Assembly (NCBI RefSeq): GCF_002233675.1
Contig: NZ_NMUQ01000001.1
Coordinates: 407,405 to 444,337, forward strand
Origin: Paenibacillus herberti
GTDB lineage: Bacteria > Bacillota > Bacilli > Paenibacillales > Paenibacillaceae
Length of the DNA stretch: 36,933 nucleotides
Direction of reading: 5' to 3'
The notes below the pieces were generated by a model that was not told where the DNA came from, did no database searches, and saw nothing but the letters and a program-made list of their open reading frames with translations. This document shows positions 7,978-14,907 of the stretch, one piece after another. Within the stretch, counting starts at the first letter, position 1, and every line of letters starts with the position of its first letter. A program made the translations under genes and the position numbers.

Positions 7978-9336
7978 GGGTCTGTCAAATCTTTTGTGTA
8001 AACTCTTTTAAGAGGCTGCTCCCTCGGGGAGCAGAATGAAATTCATTTGAGAAAATGCCCGATGCGATCCGGGAAGAAGACGGATAGCTGGAGAAGCATT
8101 TGCCCCCAGTTTTGAACGCGGCCTGTCCATTTGCGTGTCACGTCCATCGTGGCCAAGTAAAGCATTTTGAGCAAGGAATCATCTGTTGGAAAGATACTCT
8201 TGCCTTTCGTCACCTTGCGCAACTGACGGTGGTAGCTCTCAATGATGTTGGTTGTGTAGATAATCTTGCGAATTTCTGCGGGGTACTTAAAGAACGTCGC
8301 GAGCTCGTCCCAGTTGTTGCGCCAGGATTTCACAATGAGCGGGTATTTGGTGCCCCATGTTTCCTCGAAACGATCGAGCTCTAGTAACGCCATCTCTTCG
8401 TTAACTGCCTTATAGATGGGCTTCAGGTCCGCAGTGACCTTTTTGATGTCCTTGTAGGAGACAAACCGCGTGGAATTACGGATCTGATGGATGATACACT
8501 TCTGGATTTCGGTCTGCGGATAACAGGCGGAGATTGCTTGCGTGAAGCCGTTCAAGTTGTCGACACAGGTGATGAGAATGTCTTGGACTCCGCGGTTTTT
8601 CAGGTCATTTAGGACATTAAGCCAGAACTTGGAGGACTCGTTCTCGCCGATCCACATGCCGAGTACATCTTTGCAACCCTCTAAGTCAATGCCAATCACC
8701 ATGTAAGCCGCCTTGTTCACAATCGCCCCGTCTTGCTTGACCTTGAAGTGAATGGCATCGAGAAAGACAACCGCATACACGGACTGCAGCGGCCGGTTTT
8801 GCCACTCTTTGATGAGCGGAATAATCTTGTTCGTCACGTTCGAAATGAAGGTCGGAGAAAGGTCGATTCCATACAGATTCTGCAGGTGATCCTGGATCTC
8901 CCGAGTACTTACACCTTTGGCGTAAAGGGCAATAATTTGATCCTCAATGCCAGTTACGTTAGATTGGTGCTTCTTCACGACAAGAGGCTCAAACTCGCCA
9001 TTACGGTCACGAGGGATGCTGATTTCCTGCTCGCCATACTCGCTTACGATGTTCTTCTTGCTCTTTCCATTGCGACTATTCTTCGTCTGCTTGTTCTGAA
9101 TGTCATGCTTGGAGTAGCCTAAATGCGTATCCATCTCGGCTTCAAGCATCTCTTGAAGCGTCTCGGCAAACAGATCTTTTAGCGCATTCTGAGCATCCTG
9201 TGCGGAGACCAATTTGTTCTCCTTAATGAAAGCTCGTAGCTGCTCTTTCGTCCATAATCCCATGTGTAATCCCCAGCCTTTCGTATACTACCATTTTAAT
9301 AGGTTTGGGAGTTTACACAATCTATTTTACAGACTC
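7978..9336 (-). mobile_element. IS256-family insertion sequence with 8-base target duplication
   Basis: The ends are inverted repeats: GGGTCTGTCAAAT at the left, GAGTCTGTAAAAT reading inward from the right, and a shared TTGTGTAAACTC block on each side. The flanking duplication AAGTTCCA is present at 7970-7977 and 9337-9344, the 8-base length usual for IS256. The insertion lies just behind the immunity gene. Rejoining the flanks gives a small hairpin (GTTCCA with TGGAAC near 9351-9360), so it may have split a palindromic site. Confidence 0.93.
8043..9263 (-). CDS. IS256-family (mutator-type) transposase
   Basis: This full-length 406-residue IS256 transposase has a complete DDE set: Asp in VVFLDAIHFKV, Asp in ITCVDNLNGF and Glu in TTNIIESYHRQLRK. 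The intervening Cys/His stretch KCIIHQIRNS is typical of the mutator superfamily. The N-terminal 100 residues (EMLEAEMDTHLGYSKHD) form the end-binding region. It moves the surrounding element by a copy-out mechanism with circular intermediates, as known for the family. The frame is intact, and the ATG at 9263 follows a CTGGGGATTACAC leader with a modest ribosome binding site. Confidence 0.96.
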   Translation of the reverse strand: MGLWTKEQLRAFIKENKLVSAQDAQNALKDLFAETLQEMLEAEMDTHLGYSKHDIQNKQTKNSRNGKSKKNIVSEYGEQEISIPRDRNGEFEPLVVKKHQSNVTGIEDQIIALYAKGVSTREIQDHLQNLYGIDLSPTFISNVTNKIIPLIKEWQNRPLQSVYAVVFLDAIHFKVKQDGAIVNKAAYMVIGIDLEGCKDVLGMWIGENESSKFWLNVLNDLKNRGVQDILITCVDNLNGFTQAISACYPQTEIQKCIIHQIRNSTRFVSYKDIKKVTADLKPIYKAVNEEMALLELDRFEETWGTKYPLIVKSWRNNWDELATFFKYPAEIRKIIYTTNIIESYHRQLRKVTKGKSIFPTDDSLLKMLYLATMDVTRKWTGRVQNWGQMLLQLSVFFPDRIGHFLK

Positions 9337-9344
9337 AAGTTCCA

Positions 9345-9524
9345 TACTCATATACTTGGAACGAGGCAATAGGGACTGCCGAGTGCCCAGTGCCCAATGA
9401 ACTCTTTATTCAACTAGTAACACACTCAACCCATATAATACATGTATAATTATTTAGCCATTTCGTTTGTACGTACAGTAATGTTTGAAAAGTATAACCT
9501 AATTAACGCTGAAGCGTCACATAG
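9345..9524. other. Intergenic stretch behind the first toxin-immunity pair
   Basis: No gene is supported here. The first part holds the right half of the small hairpin interrupted by the IS256 element and a short repeat (GAGTGCCCAGTGCCC). The rest is AT-rich with scattered TATAAT-like strings (near 9438) that cannot be assigned to a gene. Confidence 0.5.
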
Positions 9525-9572
9525 AACAGGTCGATTATGGTCAGATACCACCATGATTGACCTGTTTTTTAT
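9525..9572 (+). terminator. Rho-independent terminator with cassette-specific hairpin
   Basis: AACAGGTCGATTATGGT (9525-9541) pairs with ACCATGATTGACCTGTT (9550-9566) with two tolerated wobble or mismatch positions. A run of T follows. It would end transcription from the first toxin-immunity pair. The core ATTATGGTCAG, then TAC, then CCATGATT recurs in the terminator at 11427. Confidence 0.8.
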
Positions 9573-9721
9573 TATGCTCGGTTGCTTGCGGTCTTTTCAA
9601 ATTTACTCGCAACTGTAGATTACCCTGTATCGATAGTGAGGCAGAGGAAGACAGAATCGCACCTTTCAAGATATCATTCCTGGTGGGGATAGCTTGTCTT
9701 CTATACTTCAGAGATAAAGGT
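9573..9721. other. Probable decayed upstream part of a second nuclease tail
   Basis: No open frame is supported. One frame around 9674-9715 reads DIIPGGDSLSSILQR before a stop. This faintly resembles the NLVPQ-type segment that precedes the ENEW motif in NS_2 nucleases, and the clear remnant starts directly after. The resemblance is weak. Confidence 0.25.
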
Positions 9722-9874
9722 TACAAATGTCCTCGAAAATGAATTGGGCTAAAGCAATTAAGCAGCGATAGAAGCAAAGATTGAATTAAACATCAGATAT
9801 AATCGGGATGCTTTACACCCATTAATTTTTGAAGTGAAATATTCTATTGAAAAACTATCAATATTAAAAACTAG
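9722..9874 (+). pseudogene. Remnant of a second NS_2 nuclease C-terminus
   Basis: Conceptual translation with small frame corrections gives YKCLENEWAKAI, then IELNIRYNRDALHP, FEVKYSI and EKTINIKN followed by TAG. This lines up with the end of the intact toxin (YKKIENEWAKAL, VKVNYDGDSLRP, FKVTYEI, ITVRNLTN). At least three frameshifts are needed: an extra T in the ENEW codons near 9744, one between AKAI and IELN, and one in the A-run near 9850. The TAG at 9872 lies 11 bases before the next ATG, exactly the toxin-immunity spacing of the intact pair. No N-terminal part is present, so this is either an orphan toxin-tip cassette or a decayed second toxin gene. Confidence 0.75.
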
Positions 9875-9885
9875 GAGATTATTTA

Positions 9886-9956
9886 ATGGGGAAAGTATTT
9901 GAGAATTATTTTTCAGAACTACAAGCAGATATGGTCTCAATTTGTTTAGAATATGT
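9886..9956 (+). pseudogene. Truncated second YezG-like immunity gene
   Basis: ATG at 9886 begins MGKVFENYFSELQADMVSIC followed by LEYV, nearly the same as the start of the immunity protein at 7479. After 24 codons the IS4 copy B interrupts it; the frame then ends inside the IS terminus at 9972. The remaining codons are not found on the far side of the IS, so the 3' part was lost. The upstream GGAG (about 9874) serves as the ribosome binding site. A functional product is not expected. Confidence 0.88.
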
Positions 9957-11399
9957 CACTAGCGTTGCATAAAACCTCAGTACATAAGTTGAGTGAAATT
10001 TCAGAAAACGTTTTTTTGAGGTGAAATAAAAAAAGTCAGACAGCTCTTAGAGGTAGTCCATCCATTTGGTTAATTTATGTAAATTTGTTCATTGTTGGTG
10101 ATCTATGAGTCCGCTAATGAATCTTCTACTCGCGTTCGCTGTCGTCCTTTTGACGTTCGGCTTGGTTTTTCCTTGAGCTGCCTGAGCCACTTGTCATAGG
10201 GTTGCCACAAGAATGTGGTTAGCCAACGTGTACATTGAAGCAAGCTGTGCTGCACCTTCGTCTCCAGCTTCACTAGCATCAGCAAACAAAACGCGATCAG
10301 AGCGATCCAAATCTGATTCATGACGGCCCGCTCGCTTGTGCCATAAAGATGCTTAATCTGCAGATGCTGCTTGATCCACTTGAAGAAGAGTTCGATTGCC
10401 CAGCGGCTGCGGTACATCTCACTGATTTCATCACACGTCAGGTCGAAGCGATTCGTCACCAGAAAGAGTTCGTTTCCCTCCGAATCTTGCGTCTGGATCA
10501 TCCGGAGCTCGTGCTTCATTCTCTTCTGCTGCGAGCCGATTCGCACACGCCAATCGGCGGAAACCACACTCTCGGCAGGAACATCATACGCTTCTAACGG
10601 TTCCATATGCGTGTTGCTTTTCAAGCGGGTCACGAACAGAATCCCTTCCCGACTGTAACGATCGAATGCCGCATAATCGATGTAGCCGCGGTCAAAGATG
10701 TACGTAACGCCAGGTTCATCAACGAGTTCCTCCATCTGAGTCCGATCATTTTTCTTGGCTACCGTTACGGTCGCCTTGTCCGGAAGGACCTCATGTTCAT
10801 TCATGAAGGCCAGTCGCGTATGGATTTTGATGCCTGCTTTCGTCTTGCGAAATTCGGCCCACTTGAACTTCTGTAAGCATAACGTCACCGTCGTCGAATC
10901 GATGATTTTAATCTTGAATTGCTTTCCCTTTGTGCCTTGACGAAGCAGGACAAGCTTGGCTACCTGTTCGAATACATGCCGCAGCAGCTCAGGGTCAACT
11001 TGATTGTGCTTGCGACTAAGCTGGGAAGCTGAGATGGAGGTAAGTCCAAGCTCGCGTTGCAGCTCTTCACCCAGCACGTCGTCGGCGATGTGACGTAATC
11101 CCTCACGGTTTTGCAGTTGGGCAAGTAAAAACAAGTTAAGATACGCTGTCGTAGTCAACTTTTTCGTATACTTATCTTGTTGACATTCCGCCACGGCATT
11201 TATGAACGTTTTTGCACAGATGGGTCTAATCCATTTACCAAATGAAGATAATGCAGTACGATTGTCCATGCTGGATCCTTTTCAGTGGATTTATGGACAG
11301 GTCTACCTCTCCGATCCATTGTAAAGGATTTTTTTGTGTCCGTTCCCAGATAAAACAGAAGATTTTGAATGTTTAGAGAACATTAATGCAACGCTAGTG
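9957..11399 (-). mobile_element. IS4-family insertion sequence, copy B, without target duplication
   Basis: The termini CACTAGCGTTGCAT (9957-9970) and ATGCAACGCTAGTG (11386-11399) match those of copy A at 3597-5043. The flanking nine bases differ (AGAATATGT at the left, GTTCTAAAT at the right), so there is no target duplication. The right flank also does not continue the interrupted immunity gene. This fits an IS-mediated adjacent deletion or recombination between copies after insertion. Confidence 0.9.
10103..11269 (-). CDS. IS4-family transposase (copy B)
   Basis: This 388-residue protein is a diverged relative of the transposase at 3727. It carries the same marks: IIDSTTVTLCLQ with the first catalytic Asp, YIFDRGYIDY with the second, and YRSRWAIELFFKWIK fitting Y-x2-R-x3-E-x6-K with the catalytic Glu. 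N-terminal FGKWIRPICAKTF and the segment TTAYLNLFLLAQL match the same domain order. The frame is complete, so the enzyme could act on its own ends and perhaps those of copy A, because the termini are shared. The ATG at 11269 is followed upstream by GGATCC and a purine-rich AAAAGGATC site. Confidence 0.95.
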   Translation of the reverse strand: MDNRTALSSFGKWIRPICAKTFINAVAECQQDKYTKKLTTTAYLNLFLLAQLQNREGLRHIADDVLGEELQRELGLTSISASQLSRKHNQVDPELLRHVFEQVAKLVLLRQGTKGKQFKIKIIDSTTVTLCLQKFKWAEFRKTKAGIKIHTRLAFMNEHEVLPDKATVTVAKKNDRTQMEELVDEPGVTYIFDRGYIDYAAFDRYSREGILFVTRLKSNTHMEPLEAYDVPAESVVSADWRVRIGSQQKRMKHELRMIQTQDSEGNELFLVTNRFDLTCDEISEMYRSRWAIELFFKWIKQHLQIKHLYGTSERAVMNQIWIALIAFCLLMLVKLETKVQHSLLQCTRWLTTFLWQPYDKWLRQLKEKPSRTSKGRQRTRVEDSLADS

Positions 11400-11426
11400 G
11401 TTCTAAATAACTCAATAGCTATGAAA

Positions 11427-11468
11427 AGCTCAATTATGGTCAGTTACTGCCATGATTGAGCTCTTTTT
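11427..11468 (+). terminator. Rho-independent terminator, second cassette
   Basis: AGCTCAATTATGG (11427-11439) pairs with CCATGATTGAGCT (11450-11462), followed by TTTTT. The loop region shares ATGGTCAG and TAC with the terminator at 9525-9572. It probably ended the second, now truncated, toxin-immunity cassette. Confidence 0.8.
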
Positions 11469-11577
11469 ATTTTCTTCGTTTTCTTTCCGAATTCGATCTC
11501 AAATAGATTAGTAGATACCTATGGTTCATATGGTAAAATATAGTTAACCATAATTCAACCATTAAGGAGGATTTAAG

Positions 11578-11955
11578 ATGTCCTACCATTTCTACGGTCT
11601 TGACCATGTTCAACTAGCGGCACCCCAAGGCTGCGAAGCAGAGGCGCGGATATTTTTTAATGGTTTGCTGGGCTGGACTGAAATTCCCAAACCTGATGCT
11701 CTTCAAAAACGCGGTGGAGTTTGGTTCCAATGTGGTACTCATCAAGTACATGTAGGTGTACAAAAGGACTTTGTACCAGCGACTAAAGCTCATCCGGCGT
11801 TCCATGTGCAGCATTTGGATGAACTACGAGATCATTTGCTACAAAACGATACTGGTGTCATTGATGATGAAGCAAGGACAGATGAAGGCGTCAAACGATT
11901 TTATTTGAATGACCCATTTGGAAACCGTCTTGAATTTTTAGAGTGGCTGGAATAG
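11578..11955 (+). CDS. VOC (glyoxalase/bleomycin-resistance fold) family protein
   Basis: This 125-residue cytoplasmic protein is a single-subunit VOC fold with two beta-alpha-beta-beta-beta modules. It has the usual metal-ligand positions: His in GLDHVQLAAP, His in PAFHVQHLDEL and Glu in NRLEFLEW, along with the family string FYLNDPFGNR. Members act as dioxygenases, isomerases or drug-binding proteins; the substrate cannot be told from sequence. The ATG is preceded by AAGGAGG with ideal spacing. It is a single-gene unit closed by a terminator at 12006-12031 and shows no link to the secretion genes. Confidence 0.9.
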   Translation: MSYHFYGLDHVQLAAPQGCEAEARIFFNGLLGWTEIPKPDALQKRGGVWFQCGTHQVHVGVQKDFVPATKAHPAFHVQHLDELRDHLLQNDTGVIDDEARTDEGVKRFYLNDPFGNRLEFLEWLE

Positions 11956-12005
11956 CCATTTTGTTAATTCCCTTCCCTTATAAATATAATCTCCAATTCC
12001 ATTTC

Positions 12006-12031
12006 GAAGAGCGCATGCTCTTCTTTTTTTT
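12006..12031 (+). terminator. Rho-independent terminator of the VOC gene
   Basis: A perfect seven-base stem GAAGAGC / GCTCTTC with a four-base loop GCAT is followed by eight T residues. Confidence 0.9.
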
Positions 12032-12109
12032 CTGCAAGTGCAGGGGAAACCATCGAGTCATTCGTCTATTAGGACATGGGGAAGGGAGGCGCAGTATATC
12101 AGGAATGAT

Positions 12110-12658
12110 GTGGAGTGGCTCCGAGCCGTCCGAGACAGTGGAGCGGACCGATTCGGGGAACTGATAGATGAATATGGAGAATACCTTTATCGCACCATCA
12201 ATGCCGTTCTGCGCTCCCCCCATGATACGGAGGACGTGCTTCAAGAAGTGCTTTTGACCATCTGCCGAACCTTGCCTGAATGCCGATTGGATGGCTTCAA
12301 AACATGGATCACTCGCATTGCAGTCAATCGCGCCATTGACTGGCAGCGTATGAAGCGCAGACGCGAGAACCCAGCTTGGCATCTGCCGGAGGATCGACCC
12401 GAGAATTATGACCAGCTGCAGGATCAGATGCCCATTGTGGAGCAGCTAATTGCCAAAGAACGATTGCAAAAGGTTCAGGACAAACTCGAAGAACTGCCTT
12501 CGGACTATGCAGCTGTTGTTAGGGATTATTATTTTCGCCGCCGTACGCAGGAAGAGATTTCGCAGGAACGCGGGCTGAAGCCGAAGAGTGTGGAGTCCAA
12601 GCTTTACCGGGCACGCAGCTGGATGAGGCGTCATTGGCAAAAGGAGGACTTTGAATGA
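12110..12658 (+). CDS. ECF-type RNA polymerase sigma factor
   Basis: The protein has the two-domain ECF sigma-70 layout. Region 2 covers about the first 85 residues: FGELIDEYGEYLYRTI, the aspartate-rich DTEDVLQEVLLTI, and FKTWITRIAVNRAIDW which contacts the -10 element. Region 4 is C-terminal: LEELPSDYAAVVRDYY, then the helix-turn-helix TQEEISQERGLKPKSVESKL. The frame is open back to a GTG at 12038, but that lies seven bases after the upstream terminator's T-run, too close for a leader. The GTG at 12110 with AGGA five bases before it gives 182 residues, a normal ECF length. It overlaps the anti-sigma gene by ATGA, so the two are translationally coupled. Start choice is uncertain; family assignment is firm. 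Confidence 0.9.
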   Translation: MEWLRAVRDSGADRFGELIDEYGEYLYRTINAVLRSPHDTEDVLQEVLLTICRTLPECRLDGFKTWITRIAVNRAIDWQRMKRRRENPAWHLPEDRPENYDQLQDQMPIVEQLIAKERLQKVQDKLEELPSDYAAVVRDYYFRRRTQEEISQERGLKPKSVESKLYRARSWMRRHWQKEDFE

Positions 12659-13257
12659 GTGAAATCAACCACCCTTCCAGTGAAGTGTGGATAAACTATG
12701 TGTCAGGTTCCATCGCCGCTGAGCTTGAGAGGGCGACGCTGGAGCGTCATCTTGCCAATTGCGCGAGCTGCCTGGAGCTTTACATAGCTGCACTAGATAC
12801 AGCGGAATCAGCTTTAGCTCCAGTTTCAGCTTCAACTTTAGCGTCGAAGTCCTCTTCCCTAGGCGATGGCAATTCGTACTCTGAGGGAACGGACCCCAGC
12901 AACCTAATGGATCGGCCGGCCGATTTTCTGCCCCCTGCGAACAGCATGACTCGTATACGGGAAGCTGTTCTGCAGCAGTTGAAAGCAGATTCAGCCGCGC
13001 ACCAAAAGCGTCGCAGAGCATGGGCTCGCCATCCAGCATTCCACTACGGTCTTGCAGCGGCGCTCACTTTGATGCTCCTTCTGACAGGTGCATTGAGCGG
13101 TTTGACGCGTGAGCTGGAGAAAGATATTTCTTCCCGCACATCAGTTATTGGTTCAAACCCAACCGTCCGACACCCGGCTGCAGACAGTTGGTCCGGACAT
13201 GTGGTAGAACGAACTTCCAAGCTGTTAGATGAGTGGGAGTCCGTCCGCTATCGTTAA
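12655..13257 (+). CDS. Anti-sigma factor with zinc-finger (zf-HC2) domain and one membrane span
   Basis: This 200-residue protein carries an N-terminal zf-HC2 anti-sigma domain with the His-x3-Cys-x2-Cys motif in ERHLANCASCLEL (about residues 31-41), which binds the partner sigma factor in the cytoplasm. A hydrophobic span follows at about residues 139-156 (LAAALTLMLLLTGALSGL). A short extracytoplasmic tail of about 45 residues is left to sense or transmit a signal. Its ATG overlaps the sigma stop codon, the usual arrangement for ECF sigma/anti-sigma pairs. The middle (residues 55-105) is low-complexity and Ser/Ala-rich. Confidence 0.85.
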   Translation: MSEINHPSSEVWINYVSGSIAAELERATLERHLANCASCLELYIAALDTAESALAPVSASTLASKSSSLGDGNSYSEGTDPSNLMDRPADFLPPANSMTRIREAVLQQLKADSAAHQKRRRAWARHPAFHYGLAAALTLMLLLTGALSGLTRELEKDISSRTSVIGSNPTVRHPAADSWSGHVVERTSKLLDEWESVRYR

Positions 13258-13304
13258 CCAGCCAATCGTAATTCCATCTAACTCAAATAGAGAGGAAAAA
13301 CATT

Positions 13305-14468
13305 ATGCGCAATTCGCTCAACCCGTTTTTGGTGCTGCTGCTCGGCTTCATACCCGGGGCTGGCCATGCCTATTTGCAAAAATATATTCGAATGATTGTT
13401 TATGGAACCTTCGTTTTGCTCCCGCTTGCTTTTATGTTCCTTCTGGCAGTTACGGACAATTTGGATGGGGAAGCCGTAATGATGGTCTTGTTCCCAATGT
13501 TGATCTGGGTCATCAGCATGTTCGATCTGCTCGTGACGCTTTTGAAGCGCCCGGCAGTACCTGCCCACGTCTTTGAACCGGGACCGATGGACGCCCAAGG
13601 CATTCCCACCGCGAGGCTTGTTCCGAGCCAGATCGCTGAGAATCAACGGGAGAAATCAATGACGATTTTACTATCGTTCATTCCAGGCCTCGGTCAGATG
13701 TACCTGGGTCTATTGCAGCGCGGAGTCGCTCTTATGGTTACCTTTGCTGGTCTTGGCACGTTTATCATATTTGTCACCATCTTACTGAGGACGCCGGTTT
13801 TTCTAGTTTTATTGCTGCTCATGCCAGTTCTCTGGGTTTACGCTATGTTCGACGCCGTCAAGCTTGTGCAACGTAAACATCTCGGCGAGCCACTTACTGA
13901 CCGCTCTCTATTCGAAGAGATAGAGGGACATTTTGCATCGGGCCGCAAAAATAAAACCGCTGCAGCGGCGCTGTCCTTCCTGCCTGGTGCGGGGCATCTT
14001 TATCTTGGCATGCAGAAGCGGGGGCTGCAGCTAATGGGCATATTCCTTCTTTCCATTTATTTAATGGACAGTCTTCGGATGACGCTGTTTCTGTTTCTAC
14101 TGCCTCTCGTCTGGTGTTACGCCTTTTTCGATGCCCTGCAGCAGCATGGTCGTTATCTGAGAGGAGAGCTTGCGGACACTCCCGTACTTGGTGGGCATAC
14201 TGGTTACAATCGTTTGCTCGGAACGGGATTGATTCTACTCGGAGGTTACTATTTGAGTGATCGCATTTTGGTCGAGATAGCATCGAATTACTTCCCGCAG
14301 TTCTATTCAGCCTATCAAGAGATCCGATATAATCTCCCAGCTGCGCTGACAGCTTTCCTGCTTATTGCTGCAGGGCTGAGACTGTTCCTTGGCAGGCCGA
14401 ATCCACCAATTCCACAGCCCCTGCATGAAGGGACTGAATTTACTCGCCGACAGAACGAGGAGTTTTAA
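13305..14468 (+). CDS. Multi-span membrane protein with three internal repeats
   Basis: This 387-residue integral membrane protein of unknown function is built from three diverged copies of one unit. Each unit opens with a similar motif: GFIPGAGHAYLQKYIRM (about residue 13), SFIPGLGQMYLGLLQRG (about 123) and SFLPGAGHLYLGMQKRG (about 223). Each is followed by two hydrophobic helices ending in a WxxxMFD- or WCYAFFD-type motif. The pattern resembles the TM2-type fold, in which a GxGxxYL motif joins two helices. A last pair of helices ends the protein. It follows the anti-sigma gene by 47 bases with an AGAGG site and is probably cotranscribed, so it may be the target or a partner of the ECF system. 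No catalytic motif is visible. Confidence 0.75.
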   Translation: MRNSLNPFLVLLLGFIPGAGHAYLQKYIRMIVYGTFVLLPLAFMFLLAVTDNLDGEAVMMVLFPMLIWVISMFDLLVTLLKRPAVPAHVFEPGPMDAQGIPTARLVPSQIAENQREKSMTILLSFIPGLGQMYLGLLQRGVALMVTFAGLGTFIIFVTILLRTPVFLVLLLLMPVLWVYAMFDAVKLVQRKHLGEPLTDRSLFEEIEGHFASGRKNKTAAAALSFLPGAGHLYLGMQKRGLQLMGIFLLSIYLMDSLRMTLFLFLLPLVWCYAFFDALQQHGRYLRGELADTPVLGGHTGYNRLLGTGLILLGGYYLSDRILVEIASNYFPQFYSAYQEIRYNLPAALTAFLLIAAGLRLFLGRPNPPIPQPLHEGTEFTRRQNEEF

Positions 14469-14499
14469 GGTTTAATTAAACAAGGATTTTATTAATTTT

Positions 14500-14541
14500 C
14501 GCCGTTTGTCTTCCACTTAGTGGGGACAAGCGGCGTTTTTA
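14500..14541 (+). terminator. Rho-independent terminator of the sigma factor operon
   Basis: CGCCGTTTGTC (14500-14510) pairs with GACAAGCGGCG (14525-14535, one G-U pair) and is followed by TTTTTATTTTT. It separates the sigma operon from the secretion operon. Confidence 0.9.
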
Positions 14542-14907
14542 TTTTTAACTCTACATAACTCAAAATGAATAATTATGTCAATTATTCTCTTGTTACAGTC
14601 AAGTCCACGCATTCTTTTAAAGACTAAAGAACTACTATCTTAAGTTATGTGTCTATCATAATAAGGATAAAAACAAGTTTTTTTGCAGGTAAATATAAAC
14701 TTTAGCCTTTTCCAAACCGATACATATTTTTGATAATATAAAAAATATAGAAAACAAAAAAACTTATCAAACAACATAATTGAAATAAAATATTATTATA
14801 TTAATCCAAAAATGTTTTATAAAAGAAATATATTATCGTTATTAAACTGATTTATTCAAACAATAAATTATATATTAATTAAAATTCATATGAACTGGTG
14901 ATGAAAA
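14542..14907 (+). promoter_or_regulatory. AT-rich leader and promoter region of the secretion operon
   Basis: About 365 bases of strongly AT-rich DNA without any gene precede the EssC-type ATPase. Poly-A and poly-T tracts recur at short intervals (for example 14675-14684, 14737-14763 and 14808-14830), so the region should be intrinsically curved. Several TATAAT-like strings are present (near 14729-14741), but I cannot single out a promoter. Such regions are typical binding sites of AT-preferring nucleoid proteins. Confidence 0.5.

Noticed and set aside
9557-9742. Open frame of 61 codons over the terminator
   Set aside because: It begins inside a transcription terminator, has no leader, and is better explained as chance within a decayed nuclease tail.
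11956-12005. Extension of the sigma factor to an upstream start
   Set aside because: The frame's only earlier start, GTG at 12038, lies seven bases after a terminator's T-run without a ribosome binding site.
13305-14468. Rhomboid or transporter assignment for the three-repeat membrane protein
   Set aside because: No catalytic Ser/His, no transporter signature; only the PGxGxxYL two-helix repeat is visible.
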